From the NCBI GenBank assembly GCA_900659855.1, contig CAACVI010000001.1, forward strand, positions 301,179 through 365,178: a stretch of DNA of 64,000 nucleotides, written 5' to 3'. Of the stretch, positions 34,222 to 43,719 are shown one piece after another. The notes under the pieces were generated by a model, which saw only the letters and a list, made by a program, of their open reading frames with translations, searched no databases and was not told the origin of the DNA. The DNA comes from Candidatus Desulfarcum epimagneticum. GTDB lineage: Bacteria; Desulfobacterota; Desulfobacteria; Desulfobacterales; CR-1. The position numbers were made by a program, and so were the translations under genes. Numbering within the stretch: position 1 is the stretch's first letter; each line of letters opens with the position of its first letter.

Positions 34222-34878
34222 ATGAATCCACACACCCAGCCCACCACAATCATCGACTCCGACCACGAGTCGGTGGCGGCCTTCGCAAAAAAAAACGCCG
34301 GGAATTCAACGGACCCTGAAAAACAGGCGGTGTCTCTTTATTACGCAGTTCGGGACGGCATCCGTTACGATCCCTATGATTTTAACCCCACCGTCGGGGG
34401 CATGCGGGCCAGCCTCACCCTTAAAAAGCGCCGGGGATGGTGCGTGCTCAAGGCCACGCTTCTGACGGCGTGCTGCCGGGCCCTGGGGATTCCGGCCCGG
34501 GTGGGATTCGCCGATGTCAAAAACCATTTGTCCACCCAACGCCTGCGGGAAGCCATGAAGACTGACATATTCTACTGGCACGGGTACGCCTCCATCCATT
34601 TAAACGGCGCCTGGATCAAGGCCACGCCCGCCTTTAATATTGAGCTTTGCCGGCGTTTTAAGCTAAAACCCCTTGAGTTTGATGGAAAAACCGACTCCCT
34701 TCTCCACCCCTTTGATCTTAAGGGAGAACAGCACATGGAGTATCTGAACGATCGGGGGGAATACGATGATGTGCCCCTGGATGAAATCAGTAAAACATTC
34801 GTTGAAAAATACCAAGGGGCCCTTTTTCTGAAAAATTGGGATTTTGACGAGGACGTGAAACAAGAGACCCTGACCTGA
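34222..34878 (+). CDS. Transglutaminase-like protein
   Basis: A 218-residue protein with a transglutaminase-like core: the nucleophile Cys in RRGWCVLKATLLTACCRALG, then IPARVGFADVKNH, and the His strand in FYWHGYASIHLNGAWIKATP. In this subgroup the acid is usually Asp in a WxxxDP context; here the position reads KATPAFN, so the third catalytic residue is unclear. No signal peptide. It is followed by the QueG-like gene, 43 bases away, on the same strand. The target is unknown. Confidence 0.82.
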   Translation: MNPHTQPTTIIDSDHESVAAFAKKNAGNSTDPEKQAVSLYYAVRDGIRYDPYDFNPTVGGMRASLTLKKRRGWCVLKATLLTACCRALGIPARVGFADVKNHLSTQRLREAMKTDIFYWHGYASIHLNGAWIKATPAFNIELCRRFKLKPLEFDGKTDSLLHPFDLKGEQHMEYLNDRGEYDDVPLDEISKTFVEKYQGALFLKNWDFDEDVKQETLT

Positions 34879-34921
34879 CGCGCGTAAAATGATCGCGTAA
34901 AAACCAGAAAGGACCGTTCAA

Positions 34922-35638
34922 ATGAATGACGCGAATCAGATCAAGGACATGATCCTGGGATGGGGCGCCCATATGGCGGGCGTGGCGGATATCCAGTCTC
35001 TGGACGGGCTTCCCGCCATCCCTTCGGACCTTCTGGAGCCCTTCACAAACGCCATTTCCATCGGGGTCCATCTGCCGGTTGACATTTTTGGCGGCATTTC
35101 CGACCGGCCCACCCCGGGGTACATCGCGGTGTACCGGGAGGCCAACGCCATTCTGGATGAGGTGGCGGCCAAAACAGCGACACACATCGAAAGCCTGGGG
35201 AGCCGCGCCCTTGCCATTCCGGCGTCGGAAATCCTGGACCGGGAAAACTGGATGGGCGCCGTCAGCCACAAGGCGGTGGCGCTCGCGGCCGGGCTGGGCT
35301 GGCAGGGCAAAAATCTTCTGTTGATCACCCCCCGGCATGGCTCCCGGGTTCGGCTGGTCACGGTTCTTTCAAACGCGCCGCTTAAGACCGACGCGCCCAT
35401 GAAAAATCGATGCGGACGCTGCTCCCGCTGCCATGACGCCTGCCCGGCGGGCGCCATTAAAAACGTCAATACAAACAGCCATTACGAAAGCCGAAACGAG
35501 GCCCTTTATTTTGACCAATGCGCCCGCAAGCTTTCGGAGGAGTTCGCCAAGCTCCCGGGCATCGGCGCGCCGGTGTGCGGCATTTGCATTCGGGTGTGTC
35601 CGTTCACGGGGAAGGGGAAGATCAGGATGGGGATTTGA
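34922..35638 (+). CDS. QueG-like double-cluster [4Fe-4S] protein
   Basis: A 238-residue protein related to epoxyqueuosine reductase but shorter and without its HEAT repeat. The double cluster motif is RCGRCSRCHDACPAGAI and CGICIRVCPF. GLGWQGKNLLLITPRHGSRV is also family-like. The N-terminal half would bind cobalamin in QueG; residues that would do so are not certain here. It may reduce a corrinoid or a ferredoxin-linked substrate. AAAGGA precedes ATG 34922. Confidence 0.75.
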   Translation: MNDANQIKDMILGWGAHMAGVADIQSLDGLPAIPSDLLEPFTNAISIGVHLPVDIFGGISDRPTPGYIAVYREANAILDEVAAKTATHIESLGSRALAIPASEILDRENWMGAVSHKAVALAAGLGWQGKNLLLITPRHGSRVRLVTVLSNAPLKTDAPMKNRCGRCSRCHDACPAGAIKNVNTNSHYESRNEALYFDQCARKLSEEFAKLPGIGAPVCGICIRVCPFTGKGKIRMGI

Positions 35639-35700
35639 CGCCATGCCTTGTGTATCGAATTTTGACGGCGCCGTTGAATCCCATGAACGACACATGAAAG

Positions 35701-35748
35701 GCCCATAAAAAAAAGGAGACAAAACCTTGTCTCCTTTTTTTTATGGGC
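35701..35748. terminator. Bidirectional terminator between convergent genes
   Basis: A perfect 20-bp stem (GCCCATAAAAAAAAGGAGAC and its complement) with an 8-base loop. Both flanks are A/T runs, so it can stop the QueG-like gene from the left and qmoC from the right. Confidence 0.93.
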
Positions 35749-35794
35749 GCCGCAAAAAAACGCGTCGCTTTTTTACGAAAATGTCAAGGGGCGC

Positions 35795-36928
35795 TTATGT
35801 CCGTCCCGTGTACTGGGCGTAGGCCATGGCCACGGTCCGGTACACAAGATGCGCCAGCTTGGAAAAGGGCGTGTACACAAACAGACAGAACACCAGCATC
35901 AGATGGACATAGTACAGGGCGTAGGTGACGCAGGCCCATCCGGCCAGCCGGGTGATTTCCGTGCCCATTCCGGTGACCCCCAGGCCGAAAACCAGCCCCA
36001 GGAGATACCAGTCTTTGTAGCTGGACGACTGATCGGTCTGGGCGCGTCTGCTTTGAATGAGCAGAAAACTTCCAATGATCAGCGCCACGCCGGAGATGTT
36101 GCCCAGCCATTTGACCGGGTTCATCTGGGAATAGGGTCCGTGAATTTTTAAGATGTACAGCGCCACAAAAAAGATACCGGTCACGATGGCCAGGCCGATG
36201 AATGAGTAAAAGACCAAAAGATGGGCCGTGGAGCGCTCTTTGTTTTCGCCGCATTCATCGAATTTTTTATGCGCCAGTATGGTGGGGAAGACTTTGACCA
36301 GGGCCTGGACCAGGCCGCCCATATCCAGGGGCTTGTCCTCGGCCTTGCCCGACTTCACCGCGTTTTCATGGATGTCGTTGACAAACCTCTTGACGCCCAG
36401 CGCGAACACCACGACGGCGAAGAAAAAGGCCGGGATCATGATGATGTCCACCAGCCATGTGGAGAAAAATTTGGTGTGAACGACCTCTTCACCGGTGGGG
36501 GTGAAGTCCAGAAGGCCGGTGAGCAGTCCGATGACCAGAAAGAGAATCGCGGGAATGGCCAGAAGAACCGGGAGTTTTTTCGGATCGTTGACCGCCTTTC
36601 CCAGCGCCTTGGGAATCGCGTATTCGGAAACCGCGTAAGCCCGGATGGCGCCCAGCGCCTCGCCGGGTTTGGCGCCCCTGGGGCACAGGGTGGTGCAGTC
36701 CCCGCAGTTGTGGCACAGCCATATGTCGTGGTTGGCCACCAGTTTGTCTTTCAAACCCCAGGAAGCCGCGATCATCTCTTTCCTGGGAAAGGGCTTGTCG
36801 TCCGGGGCGATGGGACACGCCACCGAGCAGGTGGCGCACTGGAAGCATTTTTTAAGATCGCCTCCTCCCAGCCCCGCCACTTCATTTATAAAACCCAGAT
36901 CGGGCTCAAGCATGTATGTCTCACTCAT
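35795..36928 (-). CDS. qmoC: QmoC, membrane subunit of the quinone-interacting oxidoreductase
   Basis: A 377-residue protein that exchanges electrons between menaquinone and QmoAB. Two [4Fe-4S] motifs (CFQCATCSVACP and CHNCGDCTTLCP) lie near the N-terminus, then six or so TM helices with a cytochrome b/NarI-like region (LLVFYSFIGLAIVTGIFF and YYVHLMLVFCLFVYTPFSKL). It is the last gene of qmoABC, separated from qmoB by 108 bases that contain a strong hairpin (36961-37015). Confidence 0.96.
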   Translation of the reverse strand: MSETYMLEPDLGFINEVAGLGGGDLKKCFQCATCSVACPIAPDDKPFPRKEMIAASWGLKDKLVANHDIWLCHNCGDCTTLCPRGAKPGEALGAIRAYAVSEYAIPKALGKAVNDPKKLPVLLAIPAILFLVIGLLTGLLDFTPTGEEVVHTKFFSTWLVDIIMIPAFFFAVVVFALGVKRFVNDIHENAVKSGKAEDKPLDMGGLVQALVKVFPTILAHKKFDECGENKERSTAHLLVFYSFIGLAIVTGIFFVALYILKIHGPYSQMNPVKWLGNISGVALIIGSFLLIQSRRAQTDQSSSYKDWYLLGLVFGLGVTGMGTEITRLAGWACVTYALYYVHLMLVFCLFVYTPFSKLAHLVYRTVAMAYAQYTGRT

Positions 36929-36960
36929 AGTGTCAACCTCCTGAGCGGCGGCGAGCCGGG

Positions 36961-37015
36961 GATTTCAAGGCCCTGGAGCCGGATTTTTTTCCGGCGGGTC
37001 CAGGGCGCTGAAATC
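36961..37015 (-). promoter_or_regulatory. Long hairpin between qmoB and qmoC
   Basis: Nested inverted repeats: GATTTCA/TGAAATC (7 bp), GCCCTGGA/TCCAGGGC (8 bp) and GCCGGA/TCCGGC (6 bp), with an AT loop. There is no long T-run after it on the minus strand, so it is more likely an mRNA processing or stability element that sets the qmoC level than a terminator. Confidence 0.7.
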
Positions 37016-37036
37016 CGCGGATTTCGCCTTAGTGTT

Positions 37037-39373
37037 TTAGAATCCCTTAAACGGGTTCGGGCCGAGTCCTTCGATGACCTCCACAAAGTCGTCCACGATC
37101 TTCGGCAGTTTGTCATACTCATCGATGGCCACGTCGAACTGGGCCACGCGCTCTTCTTCCAGCGCCAGGCTGGAAAGGGCGTCGCCTATTTTCTGCATCC
37201 TGATCTCGGCCAGCTCGCTTCCTTTGACGAAATGGCACTGGTAGTCGTCTCCATGTTTGCATCCCAAAAGGAAAACGCCGTCCAGGCCCTGGGACAGGGC
37301 GTCTTTGATCCAGATGACGTTCATGGAGCCCAGGCACCGGATGGGAATGAACCGCACTTCGGCGGAGTAGGACAGCCGGTTGAGCCCGGCGATATCGATG
37401 GCCGGGTAGGCGTCGTTTTCGCACACCAGACCCAATATCCGCATGGGAGGCTCTTCGTAATCGTCTTCCGACGGAACGCCGATGGCCTTGACCATGGAGC
37501 CGATGCTGTCGATGTTGTAATCGGCGAAACCGATGATGCGCTCGGGGCAGGCCCCCATGCAGGTTCCGCACCGGCGGCACCGGGTGGGATTGGGTTTCGG
37601 GGTTCCCTTTTCGTCATCGTCCAGCGCCCCGAAGGGACATTCCTCGGTGCAGCGTTTGCACTGGGTGCAGCGCTGGAAGAAGAAGTCCGGGAAGGTCATG
37701 TCCCCGGATCGCGGATGCACGGACACGCCCCGGTTGACCGACTCCAGACACTGGATGGCTTTCAGGGTCGCTCCGGAGGCGTCTTCGATGGACTCCTCCA
37801 GGGTCATGCTTCTGCGGACGGAGCCCGCCGCGTAAATCCCGGTTCTCTGGGTCTCATAGGGGAAGCAGATGTAGTTGGAGTCCACATAGCCCTTGAACAG
37901 GTCGATGTCCCGGAAGGCCGGGCCCTGGCGATAGGCCATGTTCACCACCGGATCGTCCAGGGTGGCCGGAACCATGCCCGCGCCCAGCACCACCATGTCG
38001 GCTTTCACCTGAACGCTTTCCCCCAAAAGGGTGTCTTTGGCGCTCACCACCAGCCCGTCCCCGTTTTTTGAAACCTCCGAGATCGTTCCCTTGGTCAGGA
38101 AAATTCCGCGATCCTGCTGAATGGATTTGTAAAAATTTTCCGAAAGGCCCGGGGTCCTCATGTGCTGGTAGAAGACAAACGCCTTGCCGTCCTCATAATC
38201 CTCACGGACATACTTGGCCTGTTTTAAGGCCACCAGGCTGGTGACGGAGCCGGCGTAATCGAAATCGCTGTCGTCATCCGTGTGCGGAGACTGGACAAAC
38301 ACCACCGACTTGGCTTCTTTGCCGTCCGAGGGCCTGACGATTTTTCCGCTCCTGGCGATGGCCTCGAATTCGTGGTTGGTGACCACATCGGGAGACTGGC
38401 TGTAGCCGAGATGGGCGAACTCATCCTCCTCCAGGGCCGCCGGGCTCCAGCCCGCCGCCAGGATCACGGCGCCGAAAAGCTCTCCGTCGGGGTCCAGGGT
38501 CAGGATGTCCTGTTTGCCCTTGTTGTATTCCTTGTACACCTCGTTGAGTTTGTCCACGTCCAGCTCCTTGCCGTTCTCATCCACCGTCATTTCCTCGGGG
38601 AGCGGGTAGGGAACGTCAAACTCAATTTTTTCGCCGGGCTTTTTCAGGGTCACGGTGAACTCGCCGGGCTGGCCCGCGATCCTGGCCACCATCGTGTCGG
38701 TTTTGACCGTGATCTTGTCATGGGCCATGACCGCCTCGATTTTCCCAGGAGCCACAGGAGCGATCAGGCTGTCGTAGGGGTCTTGAACCGGAAGGTTCTT
38801 GCGGCACTGGGCCGAGTATCCCCCCAGCTCCGAGGTTTTTTCCACCAGGGTCACCTCGTATCCCGCGTCGGCCGCGTCCAGGGCCGCGGACATGCCGGTG
38901 ACGCCGCCGCCGATGACCAGTATTCTCCGGCTGAGACTTTCCACCAGGTAAGGCTCGGGAAGCTCCACTTTTTCCACCCGCGCCATGCCCATCTTCAGGT
39001 AATCCTCGGCGAGCATCTGGAGACTGTCAAAATGTTCTCCGTCATCTTTCTGCTCCTCGGTCAAAGCCGGGTGCTTGTCTCTCGGGTGAGACCAGACCAC
39101 CTGCTCCCGGATGTTCACCCGGTCCACGATGCAGCTGTCGAATTTGAAAATGTCAAAATTCACCCGGCGGGAACAGGCCGCGATGACCAGGGTGTTGACG
39201 CCCTTTTCCGCAATGTCTTTTTGGATCAGCTCGATTCCGTCTTTTCCGCACAAAATGGGATGGCTTTGAACCGGGAGACCTTCTTCGTCGGCCACAGCGC
39301 CCAGCGCCTCGATATCAAGGGCATCGCCTATTCCGCATCCTGAGCAGATATATACGCCATACTTTTTATCCAT
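37037..39373 (-). CDS. qmoB: QmoB, FAD and Fe-S subunit
   Basis: A 778-residue HdrA-like flavoprotein. The FAD fold has LVIGGGVTGMSAALDAADAG (about residue 150). Two [4Fe-4S] motifs are CTQCKRCTEECPFGAL and CRRCGTCMGACPERI. Residues 640-778 are an MvhD-like domain (LGLVCENDAYPAIDIAGLNR, IRCLGSMNV) in which the usual cluster Cys pair reads C-E-N-D. QmoB links AprAB to the quinone subunit. It starts 9 bases after qmoA. Confidence 0.96.
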   Translation of the reverse strand: MDKKYGVYICSGCGIGDALDIEALGAVADEEGLPVQSHPILCGKDGIELIQKDIAEKGVNTLVIAACSRRVNFDIFKFDSCIVDRVNIREQVVWSHPRDKHPALTEEQKDDGEHFDSLQMLAEDYLKMGMARVEKVELPEPYLVESLSRRILVIGGGVTGMSAALDAADAGYEVTLVEKTSELGGYSAQCRKNLPVQDPYDSLIAPVAPGKIEAVMAHDKITVKTDTMVARIAGQPGEFTVTLKKPGEKIEFDVPYPLPEEMTVDENGKELDVDKLNEVYKEYNKGKQDILTLDPDGELFGAVILAAGWSPAALEEDEFAHLGYSQSPDVVTNHEFEAIARSGKIVRPSDGKEAKSVVFVQSPHTDDDSDFDYAGSVTSLVALKQAKYVREDYEDGKAFVFYQHMRTPGLSENFYKSIQQDRGIFLTKGTISEVSKNGDGLVVSAKDTLLGESVQVKADMVVLGAGMVPATLDDPVVNMAYRQGPAFRDIDLFKGYVDSNYICFPYETQRTGIYAAGSVRRSMTLEESIEDASGATLKAIQCLESVNRGVSVHPRSGDMTFPDFFFQRCTQCKRCTEECPFGALDDDEKGTPKPNPTRCRRCGTCMGACPERIIGFADYNIDSIGSMVKAIGVPSEDDYEEPPMRILGLVCENDAYPAIDIAGLNRLSYSAEVRFIPIRCLGSMNVIWIKDALSQGLDGVFLLGCKHGDDYQCHFVKGSELAEIRMQKIGDALSSLALEEERVAQFDVAIDEYDKLPKIVDDFVEVIEGLGPNPFKGF

Positions 39374-39382
39374 GGATACCTC

Positions 39383-40657
39383 CTAGTTTTTCACCAGAGT
39401 TTGGATTGCCTTTAAGGCCATGCCCGTGGCATTCTGGTTGGATGACACCACATCCGCCGGTTTGTTGGCGCATCCCGCGGCAAACATGCCGCCTTTTTCA
39501 AAATCGTTTATGATAAAACCGTCTTCCGTGTATTTCAAATCCCCGGGAAGCTTGGCCGCGGCCGCCGAAGGCTGCATGCCGGTGGCCAGAACCGCCATTT
39601 CAACCTTTTGCCGGGTTTTTTCCCCGGTCACGGCGTTTTCCGCCACAACGGTGATATCGCCGCCGGCCTCTTCGGAGACCTCCGCCACTTTGCCTTTGAT
39701 CAGGAAAATGTTTTCATCCTCCTTGATCTTTTTGTAGAACTTTTCATACCTCTGGCCCGGGGCCCGCAAGTCGATGTAGAAGATGTAGATTTTGGCGTCG
39801 GGATACCGCTCGCGCAGATAAGTGGCCTGTTTGAGAGAGGCCATGCAGCAGATGTATGAGCAGTAGGGAAGATGGTTCTCATCTCTGGAGCCGGCGCATT
39901 GGACAAAGGCCACGCTCTCGGGGGCTTTGCCGTCTGAAGGTCTGAGGATTTTTCCCTTTGTGGGGCCGTTGGGCGCGGCGAGGCGCTCCATCATCATGTT
40001 GGTGATGATGTTGTCATATTTTCCAAAACCCAGGTTGTCGATTTTTTTGGCGTCGTAGGGGGTCCATCCGGTGGCCCAGACAATGGCTCCCGCCTGGATG
40101 TTTAAGGTCTTGGGCTCCATGTCGAAATCAACGGCGCCGTATGGGCACGCGTCCAGGCATTTTTGCGCGTCATCTGCGCCCTTGATTTTGGGATCAATCA
40201 CGTACCGGGCGGGAAAGGCCATCTCGAAAGGCAGTCTGGCGCCTTTGGCCCGGCTCATGCCGAAATTGAAGTCATCGTCCACCTCGGTCTTGACGGCCGC
40301 CTCGCATTCCCCGCAGCATGTGCATTTTTCGTTCACATACCTGGGGTTGATTTTAATGGCGACGTCATAGGCCCCGGGGGAGCCCTCCACTTTTTCCACC
40401 TCCGCCAGGGTGAATACCTTTAAGCGGGGATTGTCTTTAATTCTTCTAAAATTGATTTCCAGGCCGCAGGTCGGGGGGCATAGCTTCGGGAAATACTGGT
40501 TCAACTGCGCCACTCTTCCGCCCAGGTAAGGATTTTTTTCGACCAGGAACACCTCATACCCCACTTCGGCGGCTTCGAGGGCCGTGGTCAGCCCGCTGAT
40601 TCCTCCGCCGACAACCAAAATGGTTCCGCTTGCCGGGGCTGCTTTGTCTTCTGTCAT
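39383..40657 (-). CDS. qmoA: QmoA, FAD subunit
   Basis: A 424-residue HdrA-like flavoprotein. The FAD site is LVVGGGISGLTTALEAAEVG, the C-rich region around LCPPTCGLEINF and CTCCGECEAAV binds Fe-S, and LDACPYGAVDFD follows. The open frame reaches 40843, but ATG 40657 with GGAGGG upstream is the real start. It is the first qmo gene after the terminator that follows aprA. Confidence 0.96.
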   Translation of the reverse strand: MTEDKAAPASGTILVVGGGISGLTTALEAAEVGYEVFLVEKNPYLGGRVAQLNQYFPKLCPPTCGLEINFRRIKDNPRLKVFTLAEVEKVEGSPGAYDVAIKINPRYVNEKCTCCGECEAAVKTEVDDDFNFGMSRAKGARLPFEMAFPARYVIDPKIKGADDAQKCLDACPYGAVDFDMEPKTLNIQAGAIVWATGWTPYDAKKIDNLGFGKYDNIITNMMMERLAAPNGPTKGKILRPSDGKAPESVAFVQCAGSRDENHLPYCSYICCMASLKQATYLRERYPDAKIYIFYIDLRAPGQRYEKFYKKIKEDENIFLIKGKVAEVSEEAGGDITVVAENAVTGEKTRQKVEMAVLATGMQPSAAAAKLPGDLKYTEDGFIINDFEKGGMFAAGCANKPADVVSSNQNATGMALKAIQTLVKN

Positions 40658-40819
40658 GTGCCATCCCTCCGTGCATGTCTCAGGGCCAAGCAAAAAAGTT
40701 AAATCCGGGCGTGGATTTTTTTGATCAGCCTTCTTTGTGTTGATTTTGTTTTTTCCGTTCGGGCCCGTCCGGGCCCCTGGATCATGGGGGGCGCCGGGGC
40801 TTGAAACCCCATGCGCATA

Positions 40820-40865
40820 TGACAAAAACCTCCAGCTGTCCATCGACGGCTGGAGGTTTTTGTCA
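40820..40865. terminator. Terminator between aprA and qmoA
   Basis: A perfect 17-bp stem TGACAAAAACCTCCAGC with its complement and a 12-base loop. It lies 31 bases after the aprA stop (minus strand) and has T/A runs on both sides. It may end most aprBA transcripts, leaving qmoABC to readthrough or to its own promoter. Confidence 0.92.
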
Positions 40866-40896
40866 CAATGGTCTCATGCCGTTAAGCGCGCATGAT

Positions 40897-42876
40897 TTAG
40901 TCGGAAATCATCTTGATGTAATCTTTCTTGAACACGTCCCATTTCCCTGCCTTGGGATCATACTTTGAGTTCACAAAGCAGAACCAGTTCTCATCATCCT
41001 GCCCCGGGAAATCGCATTGATAGTAGAAACCCGGATAACGTGTTTCTTTCCGGAACTGGATGTGACGCAGATGGGCCTCAACGGTCCAGATGCGGTGCTC
41101 AATCTCCCAGGCTCTCATCAGCTCGTGGAGGTCGCCTGCGGCCAGTTTTTCACAGTCTTCCCTCATGGTGGCCAGAAGTTCCATGATGATCTCAAGACTC
41201 TTGGAGCTGGTCATGTAGAAAGTGGCCGTTCCGGCGCCGTACTCATGGGTGGCCTTCATCAGACGCAGGGCCATTCCGTCGGGCTTGATGTACGCGGGGT
41301 TGATATCCGGCGCGGTGCTGTAGTCTTTGTTCTCCAGGTACAGCTTGACCGGCCTGTAAACCAGGTCCACCAGCTCGTCGTTGGATTTGTCCAGCGCAGG
41401 CGCGAAATCAGCGTGATCCTTGGCGTATCTCACCATCTGTTTGGCCACGAGACGTCCCTCGGCATGGGAGCCGGAGGAAAATTTATGTCCGGAGCAGCCC
41501 ACGCCGTCACCGGAGGTGAACAGACCGTTGACCGTGGTCATGCGGTTGTAAACCTTGCCGTTGTCGGCTTTGATTTTGTAAGAGTCCGGGACCCAGTCGT
41601 AGTCCGGTCCGGAGACCCACAGTCCGCAGCAGCCGGAGTGAGAGCCGAGCAGGTAAGGCTCGGTGGGCATGATTTCGGAGTTTTTCTTTTCAGGCTCGGT
41701 GTTGGTGGCGCACCACAGGTTGGCCTGTCCGCAGGTCATGTCCAGAAAATCTTCCCACGCCTCGGACTCAAGGTGCTTCAGCTCTTTTTTGTTCATGGTC
41801 TCGCCCAGGGTGGCCAGGGCGGTGACGGTGTCCATGATGATGGGCCCGCGGCCTTCTTTCATCTCAAAGAGCATCAGATGGTTCCGCAGACAGGTGGGGG
41901 TGATGGCGGCGGTGCCGTAGGGAGCGTATCTTTCCAGCTCGGCTTTGGCGGCGTCGCTTGTGGCGAAGGCTTCGCCCAGACCGTTGAGGGTCTTGGCTTT
42001 GAACAGCAGGAACCACGCGCCCACAGGGCCGTATCCGTCTTTAAAACGGGCCGGGGTGAAACGGTTTTCCATCATGGAAAGCTCGCCGCCGACCTTCATG
42101 ATCATGGTGTAGGTGGAGCCGGCGTTCCATACGGGGTACCAGGCGCGGCCCTTTCCTTCGCCCACGGAGCGGGGCTGGTAAATATTGACGGCGCCGCCGC
42201 ATGCCACCATCATGGTCTTGCATTTGATGATGTACACTTTGTTTTCCCGAACGGAAAAACCCACGGCTCCGGCGATCTGGTTTTCTTTGTTGGCGTCGAG
42301 AAGCAGCTCCACGATGAAGCAGCGCTCGATGATGTTGTCATCGCCCAGGGCGAGTTTGGCGGCTTCGGCGACGATTCTTTTGTAGGACTCGCCGTTGATC
42401 ATGATCTGCCACTTTCCGGTGCGGACAGGAGCGGCTCCACCTTTGAGGCTGCCCTGTTTCAGGCCTTTTTTTCCGTCCAGGTTTTTCCCGTCATCGGTTT
42501 TTTTCCATACGGGAAGTCCCCACTCCTCAAACAGATGAACCGAATCATCCACGTGGCAGCCCAGATCGAAGATCAGGTCTTCGCGGACCAGGCCCATGAG
42601 GTCGTTTCGGACCATGCGGACGTAATCTTCAGGAGAATTGTCGCCGATGTAGGTGTTGATGGCCGAAAGGCCCTGGGCCACGGCGCCGCTTCGCTCCATG
42701 GCGGCCTTGTCGCACAGAAGAACGCTCTGTCCGTCTTCCATCCATTTTTTAATTTCAAACGCGGTGCCGCAGGCGGCCATTCCGCCGCCGACTATCAAAA
42801 TATCGACCTCGCGCTCCTCAACCTCAGGATTTCCGATGGCCGGGAGTTCGCCCCTGACTTGTGTCGGTAATGCCAT
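40897..42876 (-). CDS. aprA: Adenylylsulfate reductase, alpha subunit
   Basis: A 659-residue FAD protein that reduces APS to sulfite and AMP. The FAD site is ILIVGGGMAACGTAFEIKKW; APS-reductase-specific blocks include GSHSGCCGLWVSGPDYDWVP, TTVNGLFTSGDGVGCSGHKF, SSGSHAEGR, and the C-terminal RYPGFYYQCDFPGQDDENWF. Length is that of dissimilatory AprA. It is 77 bases downstream of aprB and followed by a strong terminator. The opposite strand has a long shadow frame of no meaning. Confidence 0.98.
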   Translation of the reverse strand: MALPTQVRGELPAIGNPEVEEREVDILIVGGGMAACGTAFEIKKWMEDGQSVLLCDKAAMERSGAVAQGLSAINTYIGDNSPEDYVRMVRNDLMGLVREDLIFDLGCHVDDSVHLFEEWGLPVWKKTDDGKNLDGKKGLKQGSLKGGAAPVRTGKWQIMINGESYKRIVAEAAKLALGDDNIIERCFIVELLLDANKENQIAGAVGFSVRENKVYIIKCKTMMVACGGAVNIYQPRSVGEGKGRAWYPVWNAGSTYTMIMKVGGELSMMENRFTPARFKDGYGPVGAWFLLFKAKTLNGLGEAFATSDAAKAELERYAPYGTAAITPTCLRNHLMLFEMKEGRGPIIMDTVTALATLGETMNKKELKHLESEAWEDFLDMTCGQANLWCATNTEPEKKNSEIMPTEPYLLGSHSGCCGLWVSGPDYDWVPDSYKIKADNGKVYNRMTTVNGLFTSGDGVGCSGHKFSSGSHAEGRLVAKQMVRYAKDHADFAPALDKSNDELVDLVYRPVKLYLENKDYSTAPDINPAYIKPDGMALRLMKATHEYGAGTATFYMTSSKSLEIIMELLATMREDCEKLAAGDLHELMRAWEIEHRIWTVEAHLRHIQFRKETRYPGFYYQCDFPGQDDENWFCFVNSKYDPKAGKWDVFKKDYIKMISD

Positions 42877-42953
42877 ATGATGCCTCCTATATCAAATCTG
42901 TCTGTTTTTTTGAATATGTGGTGTCTTAAACGCTCAAACTGTTTCGACGCGGG

Positions 42954-43391
42954 TTACGCGGTCTCTTTCGGGACGGGAAGCTCATAGCCGTCGGCTTCCT
43001 GGGTGGACAGAAGTCCGCTTTCCAGGTCTTTTCCCTTAAGGTCCGGATACGCGTTGGCCGATCCTTCCGGAGTGGTCCGGATGGGGAACTTGAATCTTTT
43101 GATCAGGCCGTTTCTGAATTTGCAGGTCCACATGACATCCTCGGTTCCCATCATGGGCATGATGCTGCTTCCCAGGGGCACAAAGTCGGAGTATCCCCGG
43201 ACCTCAATGGCCTGCGTGGGGCATATTTTGACGCATGAAAAGCATTCCCAGCACTGATCCGGCTCCTGATTGTAAGCCTTCATGGCGTTGGTGTCCAGGA
43301 CCATAAGGTCATTGGGACAAATGTACATGCATGCGGTTTTGTCCCCGCCCTTGCAGCCGTCACATTTTTCAGCTATTACAAAACTTGGCAT
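42954..43391 (-). CDS. aprB: Adenylylsulfate reductase, beta subunit
   Basis: A 145-residue ferredoxin-like subunit with two [4Fe-4S] clusters: CDGCKGGDKTACMYICPNDL and CWECFSCVKICPTQAIEVRG. It passes electrons from QmoABC to the AprA flavin. AGGAGG is 7 bases before ATG 43391. It is the first gene of the operon, with a consensus promoter some 265 bases upstream. Confidence 0.98.
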   Translation of the reverse strand: MPSFVIAEKCDGCKGGDKTACMYICPNDLMVLDTNAMKAYNQEPDQCWECFSCVKICPTQAIEVRGYSDFVPLGSSIMPMMGTEDVMWTCKFRNGLIKRFKFPIRTTPEGSANAYPDLKGKDLESGLLSTQEADGYELPVPKETA

Positions 43392-43653
43392 TGATTAATC
43401 CTCCTGATTCGGTTTGAAATATACTTGTAAACGATTCCGATATGGGGGCTTTTAAAAACCCCGTTTTGACCTTAATTCTGTTTTGATCCCTCCTTTCCGT
43501 TAAGTCGCCGTTCATATCATGGATGATGCCGGCTTTGTGAAATTGATGATGTCGCGTGTTGTATTCATATGGATGAGTCTGCGTCAAAGGTTTGAAAGCC
43601 TTTGACATAAAAAATTCAAGTCGAATATATTTTCCCATATTGAATAAAGCGCG

Positions 43654-43682
43654 AATTTACCATCGCCTTTTCGTGTTGTCAA
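43654..43682 (-). promoter_or_regulatory. Sigma-70-type promoter of aprBA
   Basis: On the minus strand TTGACA (43677-43682), a 17-base spacer, and TAAATT (43654-43659). Start would be near 43647, giving an untranslated leader of about 255 bases before aprB, unusually long. No tRNA or known riboswitch was recognised in the leader. The rest of 43392-43784 has no gene. Confidence 0.75.
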
Positions 43683-43719
43683 GAACTTTCAGAAGGGCGC
43701 CGCCGGCGCTGACCCATGA

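Noticed and set aside
36221-38071. 616-residue plus-strand frame
   Set aside because: Antisense shadow of qmoC and qmoB in GC-rich DNA; composition is not that of a real protein.
41017-42870. 617-residue plus-strand frame
   Set aside because: Antisense shadow of aprA.
43369-43638. 89-residue frame upstream of aprB
   Set aside because: It lies in the leader of aprB, overlaps the aprB start, has no ribosome site and no family resemblance.
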